Source: Subdoligranulum variabile (GTDB taxonomy: Bacteria; Bacillota; Clostridia; Oscillospirales; Ruminococcaceae). From it: DNA of 64,000 bases. The translations under genes and the position numbers were made by a program. The notes under the pieces are model-generated. The model searched no databases and had not been told where the DNA came from. It saw only the letters and a list, made by a program, of their open reading frames with translations. Below, in pieces: positions 44,978-51,942 of this stretch. The stretch is from NCBI GenBank assembly GCA_003343905.1, contig QAKI01000040.1, positions 124,001 to 188,000 on the forward strand, written 5' to 3'. The stretch's first letter is position 1, and each line of letters opens with the position of its first letter.

Positions 44978-45568
44978 TCAGAAATCGCTACCGCCACGGG
45001 GGTCGGGACTTGAAGGAAAGTAGCGACGCTGCGTTTCTACCAAATCCTCGCCTAACAGCTGCATATGGAAGTTATACACACCCGAAAAATCAACCGGCGA
45101 GCCGTCGTGTCGGTCGGCGGCAATCTGATAATTTCGGATATAGTCATAGGCAATCGTACAGAAATGCTGTAATAAAAATGCCGCACAGCGTTGAAATTCC
45201 GGGTCAGAAACATTCAACATGTTAGAAATACGCGCAAAAATCTCTCTCACATAGAATTGTGTTTCTGGTGTGGCACTCTGGTAATTTTCAAGTAGCCCTG
45301 GCAACATGTTTTTATCTACATCTTTGAGATCTTCAAGTATCAGAGAAGAGTCCCAGTAGGGTTGGCTTGGATCATCCGTTTCTCCACGAAGATAGGCTCC
45401 CGAGACGTTGAAGTATCTTTCAAGGCAAGCCATTGCCTTAGAGTTGGGTTCTCTCCGCCCTGATTCATAGCTATTGATTGAATGAACGGAAAGGCCAGTT
45501 TCACTTGCAAGCTGTGCCTGACTAAGCCCATGCGCCTTCCGAAGCTCCTTGATTCGACTGGATGCCAT
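44978..45568 (-). CDS. Prophage repressor, XRE-family HTH
   Basis: A 196-residue protein starts at ATG 45568, with GGGAGA upstream. Its N-terminal domain is a Cro/CI-type HTH (RIKELRKAHGLSQAQLASET, GLSVHSINSYESGRREPNSK). A helical C-terminal domain follows, without a Ser/Lys self-cleavage signature that I can see. It is leftward and divergent from the early operon, the usual place of the Mu c-type repressor. Operator O1 overlaps its own promoter region (a TATAAT-like -10 at 45618-45623), so autoregulation is likely. How it is inactivated is unclear; the antirepressor at 46005 is a candidate. Confidence 0.82.
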   Translation of the reverse strand: MASSRIKELRKAHGLSQAQLASETGLSVHSINSYESGRREPNSKAMACLERYFNVSGAYLRGETDDPSQPYWDSSLILEDLKDVDKNMLPGLLENYQSATPETQFYVREIFARISNMLNVSDPEFQRCAAFLLQHFCTIAYDYIRNYQIAADRHDGSPVDFSGVYNFHMQLLGEDLVETQRRYFPSSPDPRGGSDF

Positions 45569-45632
45569 AGTTGTCTCCCATTGTATGAAATAGGGCCAAT
45601 AAAAGCCGGATGCCTTAATTATACCATAAAAA

Positions 45633-45720
45633 GTACGAGTGTACACACATGAAAGCAAGAAAGCTGTTGACACGTACGATTGTACGAGTTATAATAAGCA
45701 AAAACAAGTACGTATGTACG
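45633..45720 (+). promoter_or_regulatory. Early promoter with three phage operators
   Basis: TTGACA (45667-45672) and TATAAT (45690-45695) are separated by exactly 17 bases and point into the early operon. Three near-identical 13-base dyads match GTACGNNTGTACG: 45633-45645, 45674-45686 (between -35 and -10) and 45708-45720 (just after the start region). Centre spacings are about 41 and 34 bases. Repressor bound to O2 would block the early promoter directly, and O1 would also affect the divergent repressor promoter. Confidence 0.88.
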
Positions 45721-45740
45721 AACGCAAAGAAGGTGCTGTT

Positions 45741-45983
45741 ATGTTTGTTATCCCTAATGTTGAGGATTTACGACGACGCAGGTTAGAGCAAGGCCTGGAT
45801 ATGAAGGCTCTTTCTACCAAGGCTGGGCTGCCGGGGAACGCCATTCTTCGCATCGAAAAAGGTGAAAGTGCTAAGACCAACCACCTTCGTGCCCAAGCGA
45901 TTGCAAAGGCTCTCGGCTGCCAAGTAGAAGACATTTTCACCATCCCCAGTCGTTCCGGCCAGAAGGCCGCTACTAATAAATAA
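45741..45983 (+). CDS. Cro/Ner-like HTH regulator, first early gene
   Basis: An 80-residue protein starts at ATG 45741 after AAGAAGGTG. It is essentially one helix-turn-helix domain (LRRRRLEQGLDMKALSTKAG, LPGNAILRIEKGESAKTNHL, IAKALGCQVEDIFTIP). As the first gene under the operator-controlled promoter it should act like Cro or Mu Ner, turning down the repressor and later the early promoter. It is followed 21 bases later by the antirepressor. Confidence 0.82.
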   Translation: MFVIPNVEDLRRRRLEQGLDMKALSTKAGLPGNAILRIEKGESAKTNHLRAQAIAKALGCQVEDIFTIPSRSGQKAATNK

Positions 45984-46004
45984 GAATCCAGAAAGGAAAT
46001 CACC

Positions 46005-46667
46005 ATGAACGAATTGACAGTGTTTCAGAATCAGGAATTTGGCAGGCTGCGCACCGCCGAAATCAACGACGAGGTCTGGTTCGTTGGCAAGGACGTGGCG
46101 CGGGCGTTGGGGTACAGTAACCCACGGGATGCTATTTCGCGCCACGTTGACGCGGAAGACAAGGGGGTCGTGAAACACGACACCCATGGTGGCAACCAAC
46201 CAATCACCGTCATCAATGAAAGCGGCCTGTACAGTCTGGTTCTGTCCAGCAAGCTGCCCGGTGCGAAGCGGTTCAAACATTGGGTCACGAGCGAGGTCCT
46301 GCCCAGCATCCGCAAGCATGGCGGGTACGGCAACGGGGTGAGCGCCGAGCAGATGGTCGAAATCGCCCAGCGCATGGCCGCCGCGATGGGGGCGGAGATG
46401 GTAAAACAGTTGAAAGATGTTCTGGCCCCGACAGCACCGACTGCGCAGGAGGAAGTCGTTTTGATGGACCCTGTACCCCAAAAGAGAAAACGTTACCACA
46501 GCGTCATCACCATGCTGGACCCCGAACTTCAGCGTGAGGTCGATGAGATGTTGGAAAACAGCCGCTATACCTACGTGGATATCGTTCAGTTTCTGAAAGA
46601 AAATGGGGTCGGTATTTCCGTCAGCAGTATCTGCCGCTACGCAAAGCGGTACTTTTACAATCGTTAA
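46005..46667 (+). CDS. BRO-N antirepressor with a C-terminal gp27-like helical domain
   Basis: This 220-residue protein has a BRO-N domain at about residues 10-115 (NDEVWFVGKDVARALGYSNP, INESGLYSLVLSSKLPGAKR, VTSEVLPSIRKHG). The C-terminal domain, about residues 165-220, reads HSVITMLDPELQREVDEMLE then TYVDIVQFLKENGVGISVSS and ICRYAKRY. That domain is clearly homologous to the N terminus of the gp27-like protein at 54832. BRO-N phage proteins often act as antirepressors. The TAA stop (46665-46667) lies directly before hammerhead copy 1. Confidence 0.85.
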   Translation: MNELTVFQNQEFGRLRTAEINDEVWFVGKDVARALGYSNPRDAISRHVDAEDKGVVKHDTHGGNQPITVINESGLYSLVLSSKLPGAKRFKHWVTSEVLPSIRKHGGYGNGVSAEQMVEIAQRMAAAMGAEMVKQLKDVLAPTAPTAQEEVVLMDPVPQKRKRYHSVITMLDPELQREVDEMLENSRYTYVDIVQFLKENGVGISVSSICRYAKRYFYNR

Positions 46668-46730
46668 GCCGAAACCGCCAGCGATGGCGGTCTACCAGGA
46701 ATGGCCGCCCGGCACTGATGATGGCAGGCC
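46668..46730 (+). ncRNA. Type II hammerhead ribozyme, copy 1 (probably decayed)
   Basis: The element keeps GCC-GAAA, a perfect stem III (CCGCCA-GCGA-TGGCGG), the GTC cleavage triplet and CTGATGA, in the order of a hammerhead with open stem II. The predicted cleavage is after C46692. Compared with copies 2-4 it has two A-C mismatches in stem I (TACCAGG with CCCGGCA) and an extra T after CTGATGA, which disturbs stem II. Activity is therefore doubtful. It lies between the antirepressor stop and the ribosome site of the next gene. Confidence 0.78.
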
Positions 46731-46748
46731 AGAAAGGAGGTGAACTGC

Positions 46749-47006
46749 ATGGGCTACCAACTGGATCCCGATGAAGTGAAAATCGAAGCACTGTTTGCTC
46801 TGCCGATGGTGGAAGGACGGGAAGACATTGGCGAGTGCATACTCTGGTTCAAAGTCGACCCGTACAAGGTGACTATCTGTTACGACGATGCCGAGCACAA
46901 TGAAAAAACCGAAGAGTTCCCCCTGGACAAGGTCAAACTCTCCGGTTTTCCGGCAGATTACTGGTTCAAGAAAGATTCACCCAAAGAGGACAGCCCCTCG
47001 CAATAA
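46749..47006 (+). CDS. Small acidic early prophage protein, unknown
   Basis: An 85-residue protein starts at ATG 46749 after GAAAGGAGGTGAAC. A GTG at 46740 lies inside the ribosome site and is rejected. Sequence such as DIGECILWFKVDPYKVTICY and EKTEEFPLDKVKLSGFPADY suggests a compact beta-rich fold with a charged tail (FKKDSPKEDSPSQ). I recognise no family. It is the only gene between hammerhead copies 1 and 2, so it would sit alone on a short processed mRNA. Confidence 0.68.
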   Translation: MGYQLDPDEVKIEALFALPMVEGREDIGECILWFKVDPYKVTICYDDAEHNEKTEEFPLDKVKLSGFPADYWFKKDSPKEDSPSQ

Positions 47007-47026
47007 AAGCCCTGAAGCGCAAACCA

Positions 47027-47088
47027 GCCGAAACCGCCAGCGATGGCGGTCTGCCGGGGATGGCCGCCCGGTACTGATGAGGCAGGCC
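47027..47088 (+). ncRNA. Type II hammerhead ribozyme, copy 2
   Basis: All core elements are present: GCC-GAAA, stem III CCGCCA-GCGA-TGGCGG, GTC with cleavage expected after C47051, stem I TGCCGGG with CCCGGTA around an eight-base loop, CTGATGA, then GGC pairing back to GCC as open stem II. The core A15.1-U16.1 and C15.2-G16.2 pairs are kept. Loop I contains TGGCC and can pair with GGCC at the 3' end. The ribosome site AAGGAG of the next gene follows within three bases. Confidence 0.93.
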
Positions 47089-47103
47089 GACAAGGAGAAG
47101 GAT

Positions 47104-47481
47104 ATGCGCATCCTGGATGCCATACAAGAACAATATGGCCCCCGCTACGCCACGCTGGAGGACGCCCTGAACTGGTGGGCGTGGCCGGAGCACTGGCGGC
47201 GCGGCGCATGGGACAGTGATTTTGTGACAGGTATAAAGACCGTTGAAACGGCATTTAACCGCCCATTCAAAAAGGAGGAAAAACGGATGGAAAAGGCCAT
47301 TTTGGAAGCATTGGAGGAAATGACCGGCGAAGAATGCGACACCATAGGGTGGGCGCTGGAGCATCACACCAGGCGGGAACTGCTGGACTACTGGATGCGG
47401 TACGAGGGCCTGATCGGCTACACGCGGACGATCCTGCATGTGATGGAGGCACTGGGGTATGACGTTGATACCGAACAATGA
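47104..47481 (+). CDS. Early prophage protein, unknown (helical)
   Basis: A 125-residue protein starts at ATG 47104 after AAGGAGAAGGAT, directly behind hammerhead copy 2. It is rich in tryptophan and charged residues near the start (DALNWWAWPEHWRRGAWDSD) and helical later (EKAILEALEEMTGEECDTIG, RRELLDYWMRYEGLIGYTRT). I do not recognise the family. Its end overlaps the next gene by 23 bases, which implies translational coupling of the pair between ribozymes 2 and 3. Confidence 0.7.
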   Translation: MRILDAIQEQYGPRYATLEDALNWWAWPEHWRRGAWDSDFVTGIKTVETAFNRPFKKEEKRMEKAILEALEEMTGEECDTIGWALEHHTRRELLDYWMRYEGLIGYTRTILHVMEALGYDVDTEQ

Positions 47482-47713
47482 CCGGGTGCCGGTGCAGAAG
47501 CTGGGCGACCCGCTGCTGGTGGGCGAGACCTACCCCAACGGCAAAAGCCTGTTCAAGGTGCTACGGATAGAAGGGTACTACGGGGACGCCTGGATACAGA
47601 ACGTAAAAAGCGGCTGGGTCTGCAAGGTCCACCGCCCTGCCCTGTACCTGATGCCCGGCGGCCGGATCGAACTGAAATGGGACTACAGTACCGAAGGACA
47701 CTTTGAAGCATAG
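47459..47713 (+). CDS. Early prophage protein, unknown (small beta-rich)
   Basis: An 84-residue protein starts at ATG 47459, with GGAGG about nine bases upstream inside the preceding gene. It contains DPLLVGETYPNGKSLFKVLR and GDAWIQNVKSGWVCKVHRPA, suggestive of a small beta barrel, but no family is recognised. Its stop codon TAG shares its last base with the first base of hammerhead copy 3, so translation of this gene runs into the ribozyme and could affect its folding. Confidence 0.68.
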   Translation: MTLIPNNDRVPVQKLGDPLLVGETYPNGKSLFKVLRIEGYYGDAWIQNVKSGWVCKVHRPALYLMPGGRIELKWDYSTEGHFEA

Positions 47714-47775
47714 CCGAAACGGCCCTGCGGGGGCCGTCTGCCGGGGATGGCCGCCCGGCACTGATGAGGCAGGCC
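47713..47775 (+). ncRNA. Type II hammerhead ribozyme, copy 3
   Basis: Core elements are complete: GCC-GAAA, stem III CGGCCC with GGGCCG (different sequence from copies 1 and 2, pairing kept), GTC with cleavage expected after C47738, stem I TGCCGGG with CCCGGCA as a perfect seven-base stem, CTGATGA and GGC. Loop I has TGGCC opposite the 3' GGCC. The next gene starts 46 bases later, with GGAAGGAG as its ribosome site. Confidence 0.93.
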
Positions 47776-47821
47776 GGAAGAAACTATACAAATCGGATAT
47801 TTTTGGAAGGAGAAATACAGT

Positions 47822-48193
47822 ATGGAAAATCAAAACAGCTATGATCCTACAGATTCCGGGAAGGTGATCTCCCCTGAATGGGCGGCCGTCGAAGCGCTGA
47901 AAAAGGGAATCAGCAAGTATGGGGTGCCCACGGGAATCTACATTGACACAGGTAAAGAATTCATTCGGGTGTTCGGTGAAGGCGAGGAATGCGTGAAGGA
48001 ACGGATGCGCCGGGCACTACTGGAACAGCTTGACAGCCTGAGCGAGCATACAAACAGGCCGGATATACATGATAACCCGGCGGAACTGGCGCAGGCCACA
48101 GTGACTGTGGTGGAGACACTGAACAAGTTGGAGATGAGCAACCAAATGGAAGGGATGCTCAAGAAGCTGAACGACATGGGGCTGGGGCTCTGA
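47822..48193 (+). CDS. Early prophage protein with a transposase-like segment
   Basis: This 123-residue protein starts at ATG 47822 after GGAAGGAG. Residues about 22-48 (VEALKKGISKYGVPTGIYID followed by TGKEFI) closely resemble the second catalytic-aspartate strand of the MuA-like transposase in the same phage (IALRRAILKYGIPKQVWLDN, GHEFT). The rest is helical (VKERMRRALLEQLDSLSEHT, MLKKLNDMGLGL). It lacks the other DDE residues. It could be a remnant, or a small protein that competes with the transposase. The function is unknown. Confidence 0.68.
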   Translation: MENQNSYDPTDSGKVISPEWAAVEALKKGISKYGVPTGIYIDTGKEFIRVFGEGEECVKERMRRALLEQLDSLSEHTNRPDIHDNPAELAQATVTVVETLNKLEMSNQMEGMLKKLNDMGLGL

Positions 48194-48213
48194 TTCCGGG
48201 AGGTTGGAACAGT

Positions 48214-48504
48214 ATGGCAGAACACTGGATCGCCGTGAGTGACGAAGAGAACGAACTGATTCGGCTGCTGCGCAAACTTCCAGATTCGGCACCAAAAGAA
48301 TGTATTTACAGTCTCAAAGTAAACCTCCGTATGAGAGAAATTCGGCAAAAGATGCAGGATGAGTATACAGCAGCGAAGACCGGTTACCAGAAACAGTGTG
48401 TCATTGTACGGCAGAATCTGGAGAGACGGCGCATACTCATCGAGTACGAAAGCGGCAGCGGAACAATCAGCCGCGAAGAATATGATGCTTGGAAATGGTT
48501 ATAA
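48214..48504 (+). CDS. Early prophage protein, unknown (coiled-coil)
   Basis: A 96-residue charged helical protein starts at ATG 48214 after GGGAGG. The sequence ENELIRLLRKLPDSAPKECI then LKVNLRMREIRQKMQDEYTA and QNLERRRILIEYESGS suggests two long helices, possibly a coiled coil. No family is recognised. It lies between hammerheads 3 and 4 with the gene at 47822 and ends eight bases before copy 4. Confidence 0.65.
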   Translation: MAEHWIAVSDEENELIRLLRKLPDSAPKECIYSLKVNLRMREIRQKMQDEYTAAKTGYQKQCVIVRQNLERRRILIEYESGSGTISREEYDAWKWL

Positions 48505-48512
48505 ACCATATA

Positions 48513-48574
48513 GCCGAAACGGCCCCGCGGGGCCGTCTGCCGGGAATGGCCGCCCGGTACTGATGAGGCAGGCC
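48513..48574 (+). ncRNA. Type II hammerhead ribozyme, copy 4, before the transposase gene
   Basis: Core elements are complete: GCC-GAAA, stem III CGGCCC-CGCG-GGGCCG, GTC with cleavage expected after C48537, stem I TGCCGGG with CCCGGTA, CTGATGA and GGC. The loop I TGGCC can pair with the 3' GGCCA over five bases. The MuA ribosome site GAGGTG lies only about nine bases after the element, so ribozyme folding and translation start compete for the same region. Confidence 0.93.
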
Positions 48575-48593
48575 AAAAAATGAGGTGAATGGT

Positions 48594-50588
48594 TTGGAAG
48601 TGTTGCTGAAGGCGTCCGAAGTAGCTGGATTGATAGGAAAATCTGATAGACAGGTGAGGAGATTAGCGGACAGCGGAAAAATCCACTGCCAAAGGATACT
48701 AAATGCACAGGGAATATACGTTTATATGTTCCCGATTTCTTCACTTCCCCCTGAAGCACAGACTGAATACTACAAACGACATAGCCGGACCATACAGACC
48801 ACCGTTGAGAAAAAGCTGGGCGGCAGGCTAAAACCTGCCCCCGCGGAAGCGCTGGATCACTTTACCGCAGCCGAACGGCAGGAAATCAGCTTTTGGCTGA
48901 AGACGGTGGAAGACTGGCAGGCATACCGAAACCAGTACGGCGACAAGGCCGCTGCGGATGAAGCGTTTGTGGCGCAGTTCAAACTCGATCATGCAGGGGT
49001 AGATATCAGTCGCCAGATCCTTTATAGACGCGGGCGTGCGGTAAAAGACAACAATCTGCGCGCCTTGACCGACAGCCGCGGCAAAGCCCGTACAGGAAGC
49101 AGCAAAATTGACGATACCCTATGGCAGGCATTTTTGTCCTTCTATCTGGATTACCGGGGGCTCTCCGTCAGGGAGTGTTACCGCCTTACTGAGCTTTGGG
49201 CTGAAGATGATTTTCCCGATTTACTGCCGCTCCCAAGTTATACGACTTTTTACCGGCATGTCACAACCGATGTTCAAAAAGCAGTCGCGACGCTGGCGCG
49301 GGAAGGTTACAAGAAAATGACTGACCGTTGTGCCCCCTACATACGCCGCGAATATGAGAACATGGAATCGAACGACTGCTGGTTTGCGGATAACCACACG
49401 TTTGATGTTATCACGGAAGGCGACGGCGGCAGCCGCCACCGGCTGTATTTGACGGCTTTCTTTGATGCGCGAAGCCAGATCTTTGTAGGAGCATACGTTA
49501 CGGAAGCCCCCAGCAGCCAAGCGACCCTGATCGCACTGCGGCGGGCAATTCTGAAATACGGTATCCCCAAGCAGGTATGGTTGGACAACGGCCACGAATT
49601 CACGGCCTTTGACGTGGGCGGACCGGGTCACCATGCCAAGAAGAGCCAGCGGGGCCAGTTCGCGCCGCCGCCGATCTTCCAGCGGCTGGGCATCAAGGTG
49701 ATCCACGCCAAGGTCCGAAACGCCCGCGCCAAGACCATAGAGCGAGCTTTCCTGGATGTAAAAAACCAGATCAGCCGGCTGTTTGAAACATTCTGCGGCG
49801 GAACTGTACTGGAAAAGCCGGAAATGCTGAAAACCAAGTTGAAAAATGGGCACGTTGTCCTGGATGGCGATTTCACCGCCTCCATCGAGACGCTGCTGGA
49901 GGGCTGGTTCAACGAGCGGGAATACGGCGGGGCCGTCATTGAGGATCGCGGCAAGCCGTGCATTGAGGTCTGGCACGACCGGCTGCAGGAAAAGAGGGTC
50001 CCGGCCGACGAAGAACAACTCAACCTGATGCTGATGCGCAGCACCAGAAAGCAAAAAGTCAAACGTGAGGGCGTGCGTCTGCTGATTCATGGCAAACCAC
50101 TTTGGTATTACGACATGGACTTTGTGCTGGAGAATCAGGGCAAAGAAGTGTATCTGCGGTATGACCCAACCAGTCTGAAGGATGTGCGGGTCTATACCCT
50201 GGAAGACAAATTTATTTGCACATTGCCCGCCTTTGACGAGGTCGTTCTGAGGTACGACGCCAGTGCGGACGATATCGGCCGCGCCATGGCGATACAGAAG
50301 AGGTATGAAAAGGCGGTCAAGTCCGCGCTGGAATCCAAAACCGCTAAAATCATTGACACCTATGGTAAGCGCGATGCATTCGATTTGGTACTGGCAAAGG
50401 CTCGCCGTAATCAGCAGGCGCGCATTGTAAGCCAGGATGACAGCGATCCCAAGCTGGTTCGGCTGGTATATGCCGATGAAGATATGGATGAAACGCCGCT
50501 GCTCCGCGCAGCCAACGGCGAAAACACCATTGATTACGACAAACTGCTGCGCAATTGTGCAAAAAATCACGGAGGTGCTGAAGAATGA
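48594..50588 (+). CDS. MuA-like DDE transposase
   Basis: This 664-residue transposase catalyses replicative integration of the phage. The N terminus is a MuA-type winged-helix DNA-binding domain (LLKASEVAGLIGKSDRQVRR). The catalytic core has the first aspartate in CWFADNHTFDVI, the second in KQVWLDNGHEFT and the glutamate in AKTIERAFLDVKNQ. A Mu C-terminal beta-barrel follows (VRLLIHGKPLWYYDMDFVLE). The TTG at 48594, six bases after GAGGTG, is preferred; a GTG at 48585 overlaps that site. The stop overlaps the MuB start by four bases. Confidence 0.94.
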   Translation: MEVLLKASEVAGLIGKSDRQVRRLADSGKIHCQRILNAQGIYVYMFPISSLPPEAQTEYYKRHSRTIQTTVEKKLGGRLKPAPAEALDHFTAAERQEISFWLKTVEDWQAYRNQYGDKAAADEAFVAQFKLDHAGVDISRQILYRRGRAVKDNNLRALTDSRGKARTGSSKIDDTLWQAFLSFYLDYRGLSVRECYRLTELWAEDDFPDLLPLPSYTTFYRHVTTDVQKAVATLAREGYKKMTDRCAPYIRREYENMESNDCWFADNHTFDVITEGDGGSRHRLYLTAFFDARSQIFVGAYVTEAPSSQATLIALRRAILKYGIPKQVWLDNGHEFTAFDVGGPGHHAKKSQRGQFAPPPIFQRLGIKVIHAKVRNARAKTIERAFLDVKNQISRLFETFCGGTVLEKPEMLKTKLKNGHVVLDGDFTASIETLLEGWFNEREYGGAVIEDRGKPCIEVWHDRLQEKRVPADEEQLNLMLMRSTRKQKVKREGVRLLIHGKPLWYYDMDFVLENQGKEVYLRYDPTSLKDVRVYTLEDKFICTLPAFDEVVLRYDASADDIGRAMAIQKRYEKAVKSALESKTAKIIDTYGKRDAFDLVLAKARRNQQARIVSQDDSDPKLVRLVYADEDMDETPLLRAANGENTIDYDKLLRNCAKNHGGAEE

Positions 50589-51547
50589 AAACTTACAACG
50601 AAGACCTGCGGCAGCGCATGATCGCGTACCGCGACAAGGCCAAAGCAGCAGGCGTCGCGCAGAACAAGATCGCTTCTGCCATTGGCATCAGCCAGACTCT
50701 GCTGAGCCAGTATTGCAACGGCAAGTATGAAGGCGACATTTCCGAAACTGAACGCAAAGTCGAGGAGTTCCTGAGAACCAGAGAACTCGCCGCCCAGACC
50801 CAGGAGCAGACGGCCCCTTACCGCCAGTCCGGCCAGTATGTGCCCATCACTGTAAGCGAGGACGTCTACCGTGCTATTCAGTTCTGCCAGATGGAACGGG
50901 GGCTGGCTGTCCTGTACGGGGATGCGGGCGTCGGCAAGACGATGGGAGCCAAAAAATTCGTGCGGGACCATCCACTGAATGCAGTATATTTTCGATCGGG
51001 GCCCATTGATGGTGGGCTGACGGCCACCATGCGTAATCTGGCCGAACATCTGAAGGTGCCGGACTGCCGCAACCGCCAGGATATGTTACGCGGGATCAAA
51101 GCCCGACTGCGGGGAACTGACAAAGTCATCATAATTGATGAAGCGCAGAACTTGAAATATGAGACACTGCAGCAGTTGTATCAGCTGACCGACGAGGATG
51201 ATGAAACCGGAGAACCAGGGACCGGCATCTGCCTGATCGGGAATCAGGAAGTATATGACCGTATGCTGGGACGGCAGGAAGCTCAGTTTGCTCAGCAGTT
51301 TACCAGGGTAAAACTCCGCCGTTCCTATTCTATAGCCAAAATGACAAAGGAAGACTTTGCAAAGATCTTCCCCATGCTGGCCGATGATGAGCATAAGAAG
51401 GAACTGGATTTTCTGTTCAAAGTCGCGCGGGGGCGCTGGGGAATCCGTGGTGCCGTGAACATCTATAATAACGCTGCTAATACGGAGGACATCAGCGAAA
51501 AGAACCTGCGAGAGTGGACAATGAACATCGGCGTAGGTGTGCTGTGA
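50585..51547 (+). CDS. MuB-like AAA+ target-DNA activator
   Basis: This 320-residue protein has an N-terminal HTH (LRQRMIAYRDKAKAAGVAQN, IGISQTLLSQYCNGKYEG). An AAA+ domain follows, with Walker A AVLYGDAGVGKTMGAKKF and Walker B KVIIIDEAQNLKYETLQQLY. The C terminus contains the small helical domain (FLFKVARGRWGIRGAVNIYN). MuB binds target DNA, stimulates MuA and provides target immunity. It is translationally coupled to the transposase by an ATGA overlap. Confidence 0.94.
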   Translation: MKTYNEDLRQRMIAYRDKAKAAGVAQNKIASAIGISQTLLSQYCNGKYEGDISETERKVEEFLRTRELAAQTQEQTAPYRQSGQYVPITVSEDVYRAIQFCQMERGLAVLYGDAGVGKTMGAKKFVRDHPLNAVYFRSGPIDGGLTATMRNLAEHLKVPDCRNRQDMLRGIKARLRGTDKVIIIDEAQNLKYETLQQLYQLTDEDDETGEPGTGICLIGNQEVYDRMLGRQEAQFAQQFTRVKLRRSYSIAKMTKEDFAKIFPMLADDEHKKELDFLFKVARGRWGIRGAVNIYNNAANTEDISEKNLREWTMNIGVGVL

Positions 51548-51560
51548 TAAGGAGGATGGC

Positions 51561-51935
51561 ATGAATAAGCTGAAATTCGCCGCCATCTTTGGCGGGGGCC
51601 TGTTGGCCGGGGTGCTGGGGACCATGGCTGTACAGACCGCCATGGGCCGCAGCGGTGCCTACGGCGGGGAGGTCCTGCTGCTGCCGATGGTGCTGCTGCT
51701 CCTGTACGCCGGGTACTGCCTGGGGCGGAGCCGGGACGGCTTGCATCGGATGGTGCAGGAGGCCACAGGCGAGGCGGAAAGCCCCGAAAGTGCCGATTAC
51801 TGGCACGGGTACGATGAGGGCTACACCGACGCCCTGGACACGATGGAATTTTCCCGGCCGCCGCGCAGACGGCCGACCAAGAAGCGGCGGCGCAAAGACC
51901 GGCAGGCCGTGCCGGAGCGCCGCCAGGGGGCGTAA
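51561..51935 (+). CDS. Small membrane protein of the early region, unknown
   Basis: A 124-residue protein starts at ATG 51561 after AAGGAGGATGGC. It has two membrane helices (FAAIFGGGLLAGVLGTMAVQ and VLLLPMVLLLLYAGYCLGRS). A cytoplasmic tail ends in a strongly basic stretch (RRRPTKKRRRKDRQAVPERR). No family is recognised. It is the last gene before the twister ribozyme. Confidence 0.65.
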   Translation: MNKLKFAAIFGGGLLAGVLGTMAVQTAMGRSGAYGGEVLLLPMVLLLLYAGYCLGRSRDGLHRMVQEATGEAESPESADYWHGYDEGYTDALDTMEFSRPPRRRPTKKRRRKDRQAVPERRQGA

Positions 51936-51942
51936 AGCCCCC

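Noticed and set aside
46668..48574. Reading the four intergenic repeats as simple REP elements or terminators
   Set aside because: No T run follows the stems, and all copies keep GAAA, GTC and CTGATGA in the right order for a hammerhead core, which a terminator would not.
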